Source: Typhlomys cinereus
Lineage: Eukaryota > Chordata > Mammalia > Rodentia > Platacanthomyidae
Reading direction: 5' to 3'
Assembly (NCBI GenBank): GCA_023101885.1
Contig: JALPQD010000411.1
Location: 809,909 to 873,908 of the forward strand
DNA: 64,000 bases
Shown: positions 43,723-55,510 of the stretch, one piece after another
Position numbering within the stretch: the stretch's first letter is position 1
Layout of the letters: the number at the start of each line of letters is the position of its first letter
Notes under the pieces: model-generated
What the model saw: only the letters and a program-made list of their open reading frames with translations
Told to the model about the DNA's origin: nothing
Database searches by the model: none
Made by a program: the position numbers and the translations under genes

Positions 43723-44793
43723 ATGACAATGCCAAAGTCAAAGTGCAAATCCATGAGAAGCAACACTCAAGTAAACAAACTTCCCACTGAAGAAATTAAT
43801 CCCATAACGTTAGACTACAACAAGAACAAACCCGCGGAAAAAGGCCAAGAAAGCCTCACCCAGGATAAGGTCTTTCAAAATATGATCATTACCATGTTCA
43901 ATACTATGAAAGAGGAAATCAGGGAGGAATTACATAATCGAATCAATCGCTTTGAGGAGGAACACAACAGACACTTGGAGGAGTTGAGAAAAACAGTGCA
44001 AGAAACAAAAAGTGGCATAGAGCAGTTAAAACAAACTCAAGCAGAGTTCAAAACTGAGCTAAAAGACAAGTTATCTTCAACCCAGAACACCACAGAGAGT
44101 CTTATTAACAGAACTAAGGAAGCAGAAAACAGAATTTCAGACCTTGAAGATAAAGTGGGAGTACTAACCAGCTCAATGGAAGAGGTGGTTAAAGTCAAAA
44201 AGATGCTTGAGAGAAATATCCAAGAGATATGGGATACCCTGAAAAAGCCTAACATGCGTATTCATGGAATACCAGAGCAAGAATCTCAAAATACCACCCC
44301 TGAGGAAATTTTTCAAACGATCATCAAGGAAAACTTTGCTCATCTAAAAAAAGAGAGGCCCATTCATATACAAGAGGCATTCCGCACCCCAAACAGATAC
44401 GACCAAAATAGAAGCACGCTGCGGCAAATAATAGTTAAAACGCTCCACATTCAAGATAAAGAACTGGTGCTGAGAGCTTCAAGGGAGAAAAAACAAGTCA
44501 CTTTTAAAGGTAAACCTATTAAAATAACAAATGACTTCTCAGTCGAAACAGCAAAAGCAAGAAGAGCTTGGAGAGACATACTTCAAGTATTGAATGAGCA
44601 AAAATGTCAACCCAGGCTGATTTACCCTGCAAAACTATCAGTCATGATCGAGGGAAAAAGAAAAATCTTCCAGCACAAAGACAACTTGAAGGGATACATG
44701 TCCACCAAACCAGGCCTTCAAAAAATGCTAGAAATGATACTCAAGCGTGAAGAAAAAAACAGGCATATCCAGGAGAACAGAAGGCAAATATAA
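43723..44793 (+). CDS. L1 ORF1 protein, intact
   Basis: This 356-codon intact frame encodes the L1 nucleic-acid-binding protein that coats L1 RNA in cytoplasmic ribonucleoprotein particles. The start MTMPKSKCKSMRSNTQ has a second in-frame ATG two codons on, and MPKSKC is the more typical L1 start. Residues about 50-155 are heptad-rich and predicted to form the trimeric coiled coil (NRHLEEL, EQLKQTQAEF, ISDLEDKV). The middle, about 165-265, corresponds to the RRM-like domain (NMRIHGIPE through FRTPNRY). The C-terminal domain, about 265-356, includes REKKQVTFKGKPIKI and ARRAWRD. Its length is close to the usual 340-370. The stop is followed after 50 bp by the ORF2 start. Confidence 0.92.
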   Translation: MTMPKSKCKSMRSNTQVNKLPTEEINPITLDYNKNKPAEKGQESLTQDKVFQNMIITMFNTMKEEIREELHNRINRFEEEHNRHLEELRKTVQETKSGIEQLKQTQAEFKTELKDKLSSTQNTTESLINRTKEAENRISDLEDKVGVLTSSMEEVVKVKKMLERNIQEIWDTLKKPNMRIHGIPEQESQNTTPEEIFQTIIKENFAHLKKERPIHIQEAFRTPNRYDQNRSTLRQIIVKTLHIQDKELVLRASREKKQVTFKGKPIKITNDFSVETAKARRAWRDILQVLNEQKCQPRLIYPAKLSVMIEGKRKIFQHKDNLKGYMSTKPGLQKMLEMILKREEKNRHIQENRRQI

Positions 44794-44843
44794 CACCATT
44801 AAAAGCGAAGCAATATACTTATAAAAGCTACTAAACATAATAA

Positions 44844-47800
44844 ATGTCTGGAATTAACAATAGTTTCTCCATTATAACACTAAATGTTAATGGACTTAAT
44901 TCACTGATCAAGAGACACAGATTACAAACTTGGATTAAAAATCACAATCCATCAATCTGCTGCCTGCAGGAAACCCATCTCACCACAAAAGATAGGCACG
45001 CTCTAAAATAAAAGGCTGGTCAACAATTCTACAAGCAAATGGAAGCAGAAAACAGGCAGGGGTAGCCATTATGCTATCAGACAAAGTGGATTTCAAACCA
45101 AAGAAAATTATAAGAGACACGGATGGATACTACATTTTAGTCACAGGTACAATTCACCAGGAAGACTTCACAATACTGAACATATATGCACCCAATACGG
45201 GCCCCTCCACATTCATTAAGAAAACCCTACAGCGTCTAAAGCAAGAAATCAACCCCCAAACGCTAATTCTTGGGGACTTCAACACCGCCCTCTCAACATG
45301 GGATAGATCAATACGTCAAAAGCTTAACAGAGACACTTTGGAACTTAATCAAACCCTGAAAGAAATGGACCTTACAGATCTCTATCGAACTTTTCACCCA
45401 CGCACCAAAGAATACACATTTTTCTCAGCAGCACACGGAACTTTCTCCAAAATAGATCACATATTGGGCCACAAAATGAATCTACACATATACAAGAAAG
45501 TTGAAATTCTAACCTGTGCCCTATCAGACCACCACGGCCTAAAGCTGGACATCCACAACACATCAAACAAGAGAAAATACACTAACTCCTGGAAACTTAA
45601 CAATATGATGCTGAATGAGAACTGGATTCAGGAAGAAATTAAAAGGAAATTCAAGATTTCCTGAAAGTGAATGATAACGAAAATACAACTTACCAAAATC
45701 TTTGGGACACAATGAAAGCTGTTCTAAGAGGTAAGTTCATAGCTCTTAATGCCTATGTCAAAAAAATGGAAACATCTTAACAATGCAGCTTAAAGCTTTA
45801 GAGAAACTAGAGCAATCTGATCCCAAAAGCAGTAGAAGAGAAGAGATTAGCAAAATAAGGGGAGAAATATCTGAAATCGAGATTAAGAAAACAATAGAAA
45901 AAATCAACCAATCAAAAAGCTGGTTCTTTGAAAAAATCAACAAGATTGATACACCCCTAGCTAAACTAACCAAAAGCAAGAGAGAGAAAACCCAAATTAA
46001 CAAAATTAGAAATGAACATGGAGTTATCACTACTGATACCCAAGAAATCCAGAGAATTATAACATCATATTTCAAAAACTTATACTCTGTGAAGTTTGAC
46101 AACACAAAAGAGATGGATGAATTTCTAAGTAAACACAACTTACCTAAATTGAATCAGGAAGTTGTGAATTATTTAAATAGTCCTATAACATATAAGGAAA
46201 TTGAGGAAGTAATCTCGAATCTTCCCACCAAAAAATGTCCTGGACCAGATGGATTCAGCACAGAGTTCTACCAGACATTTAAGGAGTTAATAACACCAAT
46301 ACTCCTTAAACTGTTCCATCAAATAGCAAAGGAAGGAACACTACCAAATTCCTTCTATGAAGCTAATATCGTTTTAATCCCAAAACCTAATAAAGATTCA
46401 CTTAAGAAAGAAAACTATAGGCCGATCTCCCTGATGAACACAGACGCAAAGACTCTCAACAAAGTCTTAGCAAATCGGATTCAAAAACATATTAAAAAGA
46501 TCATTCATGGGGACCAAGTAGGCTTCATCCCCGGCACACAAGTTTGGTTCAACATACGCAAATCAATAAATGTAATTCATCATGTAAACCAGTCCAAAGT
46601 CCAAGACCACATGATACTCTCGATAGATGCAGAAAAAGCTTTTGACAAGATCCAACAGCCTTTTATGAACAAAACGCTAGAGACAGTGGGAATGGAAGGA
46701 ACCTTAATCAATATAATAAAAGCTATATACAACAAGCCCACAGCAAGGATTATGCTCAATGGGGAACAATTGGAAGCATTCCCACTTCGATCAGGAACTA
46801 GACAAGGCTGTCCACTCTCACCACTTCTATTCAATATTGTACTTGAAGTCTTAGCTGAAGCCATAAGACAAGAAGGGACATAAGAGGGATTCAAATCGGC
46901 AAGGAAGAAGTCAAGTTATCCTTATTTGCAGATGACATGATCTTATACCTGAGTGATCCCAAAAACTCCAACAGGAAGCTCCTGGAACTAATTGAGAAGT
47001 TCAGCAGGGTGGCAGGATACAAAATAAATGTGCAAAAATCAGAGGCCTTCCTATATGCCCAGAAAGAAAGAAGTGAAAAAGCCTTGAGAGAAACCATGCC
47101 ATTTACTATAACCCCTAAAAAAATGAAATACCTTGGTATAAACCTAACTAAGGAGGTAAAAGACCTTTACAATGAAAACTTTAAAACCCTAAAGAAAGAA
47201 ATTGCAGAAGACACCAGAAGGTGGAAAGACCTCCCTTGTTCCTGGATTGGCAGAATCAACATCGTAAAAATAACCATCCTACCAAAGGCAATATACAGAT
47301 TCAATGCTATACCAATCAAAATCCCAAAGCAATTCTTCAAAGAAGTTGACCAAACAATCTCAAAGTTCATATGGAGGCACAAAAGACCCAGGATAGCAAA
47401 AACAATCCTGAGTAACAAAATCACTGCTGGAGGTATTACCATACCAAACCTAAGTCTATACTACAAATCCATAGTTATAAAGACAGCCTGGTACTGGCTC
47501 CAAAATAGACACACAGATCAATGGATAAGGATTGAAGACCCAGATATAAGCCCACAAAGTTACAGCCATTTGGTCTTTGACAAAGGGGCCCAAAGAATCC
47601 AATGGAAAAAGAACAGCATCTTCAACAAATGGTGCTGGCAAAACTGGATCTCCACATGCAGAAGATTAAAGTTGGACCCGTACTTGTCACCATGTACAAG
47701 ACTTAATTCCAAATGGATCAAGGACCTTGATATCAGGCCAGAGACTTTAAAAACCATAGTTGAAAGGATAGGGAACTCCCTCGAGCTGATTGGGCTAGGC

Positions 47801-48619
47801 CAACACTTCCTAAACAGACATCCAATGGCACAGTCACTGCTACCAACTCTCAACAGTTGGGATCTTGTGAAATTAAAGAGCTTCTGTTCAGATAAAGAGA
47901 TTGTCACACGAGCTCAAAGGCAACCCACAGAATGGGAGAAAATCTTCACTAACCACATATCTGACAGAGCTCTACTGTCCAGAGTGCACAAAGAACTTAG
48001 AAAACTAAACTCCAAGGAAAACACTGGCCCAATTAAAAAATGGGCCCTGGAACTTCAAAGAAACTTTACCAGGGATGAAATTAAAATGTCTAACAAATAT
48101 CTTAAAAATGCTCCACTTCCTTCGCCATCAGGGAAATGCAAATCAAACTTCCCTGAGATATCATCTCACCCTGGTCAGGATGGCAAAAATCCACAATACA
48201 AACAACAACAAATGCTGGAGAGGATGTGGAGAGAGGGGAACTCTGCTACATTGCTGGTGGGAATGCAGGCTCATATAGCCACTCTGGCGAGCCGTCTGGA
48301 GATTCTTAAAGAAATTAAAGATTGAAATGCCATATGACCCTGCTATCCCACTTTTAGGAATAACCCCCCATGCAGCAGAGGTTCGCCTCGATAGCACAAG
48401 CTCGACCATGTTCATAGCAGCACTGTTTACAATAGCAAAGTCATGGAATCAACCTAAATGTGGTACATCTATACAATGGAGTACTACTCAGCCATCAAAA
48501 ATGATGAATTACTGGAATTTGCCGGGAAATGGATGTCATTAGAAAGAATTATATTAAGTGAAGTATCCCAAACCCAGAAAATTAAGCGCCGTATGTACTC
48601 CCTAATAGGTGGCTCCTAG
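44844..48619 (+). pseudogene. L1-C ORF2 (endonuclease-reverse transcriptase), five lesions
   Basis: This remnant of a protein of about 1260 residues has an APE-type endonuclease (44844 to about 45560), RT (about 46000-47150) and a C-terminal region. Comparison with L1-A, B and D shows a 1-bp deletion near 45010 giving a stop, a 1-bp deletion near 45652 and a deletion of about 13 bp near 45778. There is also a 1-bp deletion near 46874 giving a stop, and a 23-bp deletion near 48463 between direct aaatgt repeats. Conserved motifs survive: a GDFN-like segment near 45275, SDHHGLK near 45526, [14 protein letters not shown] near 46800 and catalytic FADD at 46925-46936. The expected stop is at 48617-48619. 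Confidence 0.93.
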
Positions 48620-49626
48620 TACCAAACTCACCCAGCCCACATTGGGACACTCAAAAGTAAACCTATGTAACACAGTAATTGCAAGGATTATGAACAAGAG
48701 AGATGGGGTAGGAGGGCCACACCAGAAACAAGGAGAGAGGGGACCATGTTACAGCAGAGAAAATAGCCCTCCATCAAGGTCTGCAAGTAAGTAATGAGAA
48801 ACCTGGTTAAGTTCACAGACGTTCTTTCCTGATCTCACCAGAAGGGGAGGGCATATAGTCTAGCAGATAAAAAGTAATCATTTTGAAAATGGCTGATGGA
48901 CCCCTCCCTCACTGAGGTTTCCTACTCTTATTACATCTACCCTTGAATGTGCTATTATAACAAGACTCCAGTTTAACAGCTTTTTGTCTCTGGCCAGGGG
49001 GTGACATACAGTGCCCAGCAGAATGGAGTGAAGGGCATTGCAGGAGCACCAAAACTGCAAAAGAAAATCAACAAACCACAATCCAGAACTTCAGAGACTA
49101 TATCAATCACATAGAACTAGGCCAGCCTAATCTCTCCCCATCCTGGAGCTCAGGGACATTTGCGGAAGAGGGGGCGATAAGATTGTAAGAGCAAAAGGAT
49201 GGAAGGAGCAACGATTTGCAAGATTCTCAACAATAGTTGGGGCCAAAGCAATCATAATGGGACTTTGCATGCCCTGCGCAATGTCCAGCGCACTGTTGCC
49301 CTCATAAAGTCTAGCATCTGTTAAGGGCACCGAGACCCCTGGAGGCAAAGTATTGACAGCCATAGTAGTGATCTTATGCTTAAGGGGAACAAGAGAAAGG
49401 GCTTATGGAAATGTCACTGGGTCCTTATATGTCATCGGAGAGGAGGACCCAGTGGAGAGTTAGGCGTACACAATAAAGGACTCTCTGGGAATTGGGGGGG
49501 AAGCACTGGGGGATGGGGAGGGAGGGAGGGGGAGCAGGGGGTTCGGGGGGAGGAGGAGGGGGGGAGGGAACTGGTAAAAAATTTTAAAATGTATAATTAA
49601 ATTTTTAATAAAAAAAGAAGTAAAAG
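48620..49626 (+). other. L1-C 3'UTR and A-rich tail
   Basis: This roughly 1-kb 3'UTR holds the shared cagcctaatctctccccatc block (49122-49141), gcggaagagggggcgataag at 49161, and a G-rich polypurine tract at 49490-49570. It ends in an AT-rich, A-run-containing tail. These marks identify the truncated copies at 2070, 8690 and 32190. Confidence 0.88.
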
Positions 49627-49643
49627 AAAAATTACAAAATCAG
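49627..49643. repeat. L1-C target-site duplication, right copy
   Basis: Exact 17-bp copy of 43288-43304. Confidence 0.95.
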
Positions 49644-49699
49644 GCTACAGGTATATACATTGTGATTCCCAATTAACAACCCCCCAAAAATGTTGCAAT

Positions 49700-50090
49700 C
49701 AGCCAGAATGGCTGAAAGGAAAAGGAAAACAAGAGTTAACAAGAATTTTCATGTATTCTCTTTGCAAAACTTGGTAGTTCGTAAAATTGAACATACAGCT
49801 GCCCTATCACCCTGTACTGCTACTACTTCTATTCGTTGAAAAGAAAGGCACACATAGGAATAGACACAGAGCTACAAAAGATACTTATGCAAGAATGTCT
49901 ATGCAGTAAAACCTACATATTGAAAAGTGTAGACATCATAAGTATACAGCTTGAGAAATGTTCAGAAAATACCAATGTAAACATTAAAATCAAGAAATAT
50001 TGTAAACATCTGAAAGGGCCCACATTTTCCCTCTCACATACCCCACAAAGGTTACCACTCTTTGATTCAAAGATGACATGTTAGTTTTGC
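49700..50090 (+). mobile_element. Probable old L1 3' fragment
   Basis: The strings tgtattctctttgcaaaac, gctgccctatcaccctgta and gaaaggcacacataggaata have the late-ORF2 order of an old L1, strongly decayed. Confidence 0.35.
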
Positions 50091-50164
50091 TTATTTTGAT
50101 ATGTATATGAATGACATTATGCTGTATACTGATTTGTGGCTTGTATTTGTTATTCAACTTGATT

Positions 50165-50535
50165 TGATTTTTAATAGCTTTATTAAGATGTAATTTACCT
50201 ACTACATTCTTCACCCATTTCAGGTGTATAATTCAATGGTTTTACATCTCTTCAGAATTGCACATCAAACAATATGAATCCAATTTAGAATAATTCCATT
50301 ACTTCCAAAATAAACATCAGACTCTTTCACTGTATTCCTCCAATCCCTCTATCCTAGTTCTCCTGACTTTATAGGTCTGCTCATTCTGAACAAACAAGGC
50401 AAACAGTGGGTGGTCTTTCTTTCACCAAGTACATTTCATGTTCTTTAATGTGTCTGTGTTGCTGAATAATATTGCTGAATATTATTCTTTCTATTGATGA
50501 ATAATATTCCACTATATGCTTTGCAACTTACTGGC
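50165..50535 (-). mobile_element. Old mammalian L1 3' end
   Basis: The plus strand shows the complement of an L1M 3' terminus: taatagctttattaagatgt, ttcacccatttcaggtgtat, aattcaatggttttacatct, and an ending with tgatgaataatattccacta. Confidence 0.7.
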
Positions 50536-50587
50536 CAGTTTGGTTTCATAGAGAGACACCCCCCCCATTGACCTTGTCTGAGAGGGG

Positions 50588-50776
50588 ATGGAAGGGAAAG
50601 GGAGAGGAGAAGGAAGGGGTCGTGAGGAGAGAAGAGGAAGAAAAAAAATGAAGGAGGAAAGAAAAGGAAGGGAAGGAAGGGATGGAGGGAAGAGAGAAAA
50701 GAGGGAGGGGAAGAGAGGGAGGAGAAGAGAGGGAGAAAGAAAGGAAGGACAGGAGGGGAAGAGAGAGAGAATATAA
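50588..50776. repeat. Polypurine (GGAA/GAGG) tract
   Basis: This is a plus-strand purine-rich run of about 190 bp with few interruptions. Charged open frames here are artefacts. Confidence 0.9.
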
Positions 50777-50779
50777 AGG

Positions 50780-51264
50780 ACATCCGATGAACAACAGTCT
50801 GTTTAACACTAGGCTCTTATTAGTCATAGAATCTGGGCTCTTACTAATCATCGACACCAAGGATTATCAAATATTTTGATTAAATCAATACATCTGATGT
50901 AGTCTCCTTATCTTCTTTGAAAGCATCCCTTTACCTTAACCCCTTGGACAGGACAACTCACTATGGTGCGTGCACTCCCAGAACCCAGTTGTTATGTTCC
51001 CAGTTCTCTAATATTCCCAAACAATATCTCTTTGATCTCTCTTTCTCTCTCTCCCTCCCCCACCCTTACTTTTTTTTTTTAAGTTCTACAAGTCAAAAGA
51101 CAAAATTACAGCAACTTGAAAGATCTTATTTGGGTTTCTTTTCAATACTAGATTTGGGCAACACTTCAGCCCAGGAAGTAGAGTAGGTGTTCCAAAGAGC
51201 TGAGCTGAAGCTGGTTTTACAGAGGTCTGATGAAAGTCAGCAAAAAAGTAGGAGGAAGAAGAGG
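50780..51264. other. Unassigned sequence upstream of L1-D
   Basis: The 51095-51250 part looks repeat-derived (LTR- or DNA-transposon-like), but I could not name the family. Confidence 0.35.
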
Positions 51265-51994
51265 AGGCACCTTTCCGCCCCGGACGCTCACAGTCCAGGG
51301 AGGACAACACACTGCTTCTCAGGTAAATTCCCCCAGACCCCAGGTCATCAGCTAGTCTCAGCTCCTCCCACCAGGGAATCCGAGACTGCTCCGGGCTACG
51401 GAGGGCCACTAGGCCACATCCCATGCCCCAGGTGAACTGCACGGACATCTACCAGCTCTCCTTTCTGCCCCGGATGCTCACAGACCAAAGAGGACACACT
51501 GCTTCTTAGAATTCAACTAAGTCTAAATAAAACCCAATCAAAGCTGTAGGGGACAAAGGCCATACATCTGAAGTCTTCTAAAATCATCCTATCACATGGG
51601 AGAGGTTCTTCATATCCAGCCCAAAGATAAGTAAACCCCTTTTTACCATCCTATTCCCTTCAATTATTAGTCACTGTAGATTAACTTTTCCATATAGCCA
51701 CAACCCAAAACATTTACAACTTCAGGGACTATACCACTCACTCCCACATATCACCAAGGTACTGAATCAGAAAATTGCACTACATACTAATATTCACCCC
51801 CTGTCCACTAAACCTGACTTAATTGATGTACTAACAGTCTAATAGCTTCATCTAGGAAATAACAATAACAACAGACAAGCATACCCAACTCCAAGGCAAA
51901 CACTAGTAATAACTGCTTGAGAATAGTGATACTAACTAATTCAGTTCAGTCAAAAACATGTAGAAACTGAAAGCAAGTCTTAAGAGAGAAAACA
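51265..51994 (+). promoter_or_regulatory. L1-D 5'UTR: type C monomers plus tether
   Basis: The marker cctttc(c/t)gccccgga recurs at 51270 and 51460, giving a 190-bp period. Donor-like sites are CAGGTAAAT (GT at 51323) and CAGGTGAAC (GT at 51432). The tether from about 51550 holds catacatctgaagtc and catcctatcacatggg, as in L1-B. Confidence 0.72.
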
Positions 51995-53053
51995 ATGCCC
52001 AAGTCAAAATGCAAATCCATGAGAAACAAAACCCAAGAAAACAAATCTGCCACCAAAAAAATTAGCCCATAATGATAGATTCCAATCAGAACAAATTTAC
52101 AGAAAATAGCCAAGAAAGCCAGACCCAAGATAATAACTTTCAAAGCCTGATCATTACCACGATCAATACTGTGAAAGAGGAAATCCGGGAGGAGTTAAAT
52201 AACCACATCAACCACTTTGAACAGGAACACAATAGACATTTGGAAGAGTTGAGAAAAACAGTTCAAGAAACAAAAATAGGCATAGAACAGTTAAAACAGT
52301 CTCAAGCAGAGTTTAAAATTGAACTAAAAGACAAGTTATCTTCAACTCAGAACTCAGCAGAGAGTCTTATTTGCAGAACTAACAAAGCGGAAATAGAATT
52401 TCAAATCTTGAAGACAACGTGGAAGAATTAACGCGTCCAATGGAAGAGGTTGTTAAAGCCAAAAAGATACTTGAGAGAAATATTCAAGAGTTATAGGACA
52501 CCCTGAAGAAGCCTAACATGCTCATTCATGGAATACAAGAACAAGAATCCAAAATACCACACCTGAGGAAATTTTTCAAATTATCCTAAAGGAAAACTTT
52601 CCTCATCTAAAGAATGAGAGGCCTATCCAAATACAAGAGGCATTCTGCACTGGAAACAGATATGACCAAAATAGAAACTCACCATGGCAAATAACAGTCA
52701 AAACATTCCACATTCAAGACAAAGAAAAGGTGCTCAGAGCCTCAAGGGAAAAAAAAATTACTTTTAAAGGTAAACCTATTAAAATAACAAATAACTTCTC
52801 AATGGAAACAGTAAAAGCAAGAAGAGCTTGGAGAGATGTACTTCAAGTATTGAATGAGCAAAAGTGTCAACCCAGGCCGATATACCCTGCAAAACTATCG
52901 GTCATGATCGAGTGGAAAGAAAAGTTTTCCAGCACAAAGACAACTTGAAGGCTTACATGTCTACCAAACCGGCCTTCAAAAAAAATGCTAGAAATGATAT
53001 TCAAGCTTAAAGAAAAGAACAAGCATATCCAGGAGGACAGAAGGGAAATATAA
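51995..53053 (+). pseudogene. L1-D ORF1, broken
   Basis: The start is at 51995 (MPKSK) and the expected stop at 53051-53053. An early stop follows within about 25 codons. The coiled-coil part is readable at 52072-52431 (QEHNRHLEEL, EQLKQSQAEF), then frameshifted. The C-terminal domain is readable at 52730-52948. A small deletion inside a poly-A run and a gag-to-tag stop near 52494 are visible. Confidence 0.88.
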
Positions 53054-53111
53054 TACCACCAAAATCTTAAAAGCCAAATAATACACTTACAAAAGCCACT
53101 AAACATAAAAA

Positions 53112-55198
53112 GTGTCTGAAATTAAAAGTAATTTCTCCAATATAACATTAAATGTCAATGGAATTAACTCACCAATCAAAAGACACAGATTACAAACTTG
53201 GATTAAAAATCATAACCCATCAATCTGCTGCCTTCAGGAAACTCATCTCAACACAAAAGATAGGGACATCCTAAAAATAAAAGGCTGGTCAAAAATTCTA
53301 CAAGCTAATGGACCCAGGAAACAGGCAGGGGTAGCTATTGTGCTATCAGACAAAGTGGACTTCAAACTAAAAAAAGTCATAAGAGACACAGATGGATACT
53401 ACATTTTAGTCACAGGTACAATTCACCAGGAAGACTTCACAATATCGAACATATATGCACCTAATATGGGCTCCTCCACATTCATTAAGCAAACCCTACA
53501 GTTTCTAAAGCAAGAAATCAACTCCCAAACAATCATTCTTGGAAATTTCAATATTGCCCTCTCAACATGGAAAAGATCATCAGGTCAAAAACTTAACAGA
53601 GACACACTGGAACTTAATCAAACTCTTACTGTAATGGACCTTACAGATCTCTATTGAACATTTCATCCACACACCAAAGAATACACATTTTTCTCAGCAG
53701 TACACGGAACTTTCTCCAAAACAGACCACATATTGGACCACAAAACAAATCTCCACATATACAGGAAAGTTAAAATTCTAGCCTGTACTCACCAGACCAC
53801 ATGGTCTAAAGCTTGACATCCACAATACAACAAACAACAGAAAATACACTAACTCCTGGAAACTAAACACTATGATGCTGAGTGAGAATTGGATTCAGGA
53901 AGAAATTATAAAGGAAATTCAAGATTTCCTGGAAGTGAACAATAATGAAAATACAACTTATCAAAATCTTTGGGACACAATGAAAGCTGTCCTGAGGTAC
54001 GTTCATAGCTCTTAATGCCTACATCAAAAAAATGGAAACATCACAAATAAATAACTTAACAACGCAGTTTAAAGCTTTAGAGACACAAGACCAATTCAAT
54101 CCCAAAAGCAGTAGAAGAGAGGAGATTAGCAAAATCAGGTGAGAAATATCCGAAATTGAGATAAGGAAAACGATACAGAAAATCAACCAGTCAAGAAGCT
54201 GGTTCTTTGAAAAAAATCAATACAATTGATACACCCCTAGCTAAAGTAACCAAAAGCAAAATAGAGAAAACCCAAATTAACAAAATTAGAAATGAAAATG
54301 GAGTTATCGCTACAGATACCCAAGAAATTCAGAGAATTATAACAGCATATTTCAAAAACTTATACTCTGTGAAATTTGACAACACAAAAGAAATGGACAA
54401 ATTCCTAAGTAAGCACAACTTACCTAAATTAAATCAGGAAGTTTTGAATTATTTAAATAGTCCTATAACATATGAGGAAATTGATGAAGTAATCTCGAAT
54501 CTTCTCACCAAAAAATGTCCTGGACCAGATGGATTCAGCACAGAGTTCTACCAGACATTTAAGGAACAAATAACACCAATACTCCTTAAACTGTTCCATC
54601 AAATAGCTAAGGAAGGAACACTACCAAATTCTTTCTATGAAGCTAGTGTCGTCTTAATCCCAAAACTTAATAAAGATTCACTTAAAAATGAAAACTATAG
54701 GCCAATCTCTTTGATGAACACAGATGCAAAGATTCTCAACAAAATCTTAGCAAATCAGATTCAAAAACTTTGTATCGAAAAGATCATTCAAGGTGATCAA
54801 GTAGGCTTTATCTCAGGCACACAAGATTGGTTCAACATATGCAAATTAATAAATGTAATTCGCCATATGAACCAGTCCAAAATCCAAGACCACATGATAT
54901 TCTCGATAGATGCAGAAAAAGCTCTTGACAAGATCCAACAGCCTTTTATGATCAAAACCCTAGAGAAGGTTGGAGTGGAAGGAACCTTTATACTCAATGG
55001 GGAAAAACTTGAAGCATTCCTGCTTCGATCAGGAACTAGACAAGGCTGTCCACTCTCACCACTTCTATTCAATATTGTACTTGAAGTCTTAGCTGAAGCC
55101 ATAAGACAAGACAGGGAGATAAAAGGGATTCAAATTGGCAAGGAAGAAGTCAAATTATCTCTGTTTACAGATGACATGATCCTATACCTGAGTGATCT
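53112..55198 (+). pseudogene. L1-D ORF2, truncated after the RT active site
   Basis: The position of the usual ATG is GTG at 53112 (reading MSEIKSN-like otherwise). The endonuclease part reads to a stop at 53655-53657. RT resumes at about 54207 in one long frame to 55277. It contains [32 protein letters not shown] and the catalytic motif as FTDD instead of FADD (about 55165). The 5'UTR of the LTR replaces everything downstream of YLSDL. Also absent is the segment that normally encodes an [19 protein letters not shown] stretch before ILNGE, so a deletion precedes 54990. It is not functional. Confidence 0.9.
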
Positions 55199-55510
55199 CA
55201 TGATGGAAGAGCATGAACCAACATCAGGGCCAAGGGAACTGGCCACACCATCTCTAGTAATGGCTGAGAAAGGATGATCCTTACTTGCTCGACCAGCACA
55301 TCTGGCCAAGGATGCTGACTTCCTCAACCAGCTCTCAGTGTTTTATTCACCTGTTCAGGGCCTACTCCCACCCACCATGGAGCGGGCCTTCCCCATCAGC
55401 TAGACAATCTCCTGCAGGTTTGCTCTGGGCTTATCCACTAATTCTCTACAAATGTATCCAAGCTCAAACCTTCAACTGTCAGTTGACATCTTTATCTAAC
55501 TATGACAACA
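55199..55510 (-). mobile_element. MaLR LTR fragment fused to L1-D
   Basis: This is the complement of the 29.2-kb LTR family: ggaactggccacaccatctc, gacaatctcctgcaggtttg and a start complement near atctaactatgaca. About the last 100 bp of the LTR are missing at the L1 junction. Confidence 0.8.

Larger units (their letters stand above)
43305..49626 (+). mobile_element. Full-length young L1 element L1-C
   Basis: This is a complete 6.3-kb LINE-1 bounded by an exact 17-bp TSD. In order it has a 5'UTR with about 1.4 promoter monomers (43305-43722), an intact ORF1 (43723-44793), an inter-ORF gap of 50 bp, a frameshifted ORF2 (44844-48619), and a G-rich 3'UTR ending in an A-rich tail. It is the best-preserved L1 in the window and a reference for the others. 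It cannot be autonomous because ORF2 has five separate disruptions. Confidence 0.97.
51265..55198 (+). mobile_element. L1-D: 3'-lacking, decayed L1
   Basis: This plus-strand L1 has a tandem 190-bp monomer 5'UTR, a broken ORF1 and a largely readable ORF2 that stops abruptly after the catalytic RT motif. There an antisense MaLR LTR begins. The rest of ORF2 and the 3'UTR are absent, so the junction reflects a deletion or recombination rather than a simple LTR insertion. The tether between monomers and ORF1 is shared with L1-B. Confidence 0.9.

Noticed and set aside
51095..51250. Extra L1-D promoter monomer
   Set aside because: It does not share the cctttc(c/t)gcccc marker or the period of the two clear units and looks like a different repeat.
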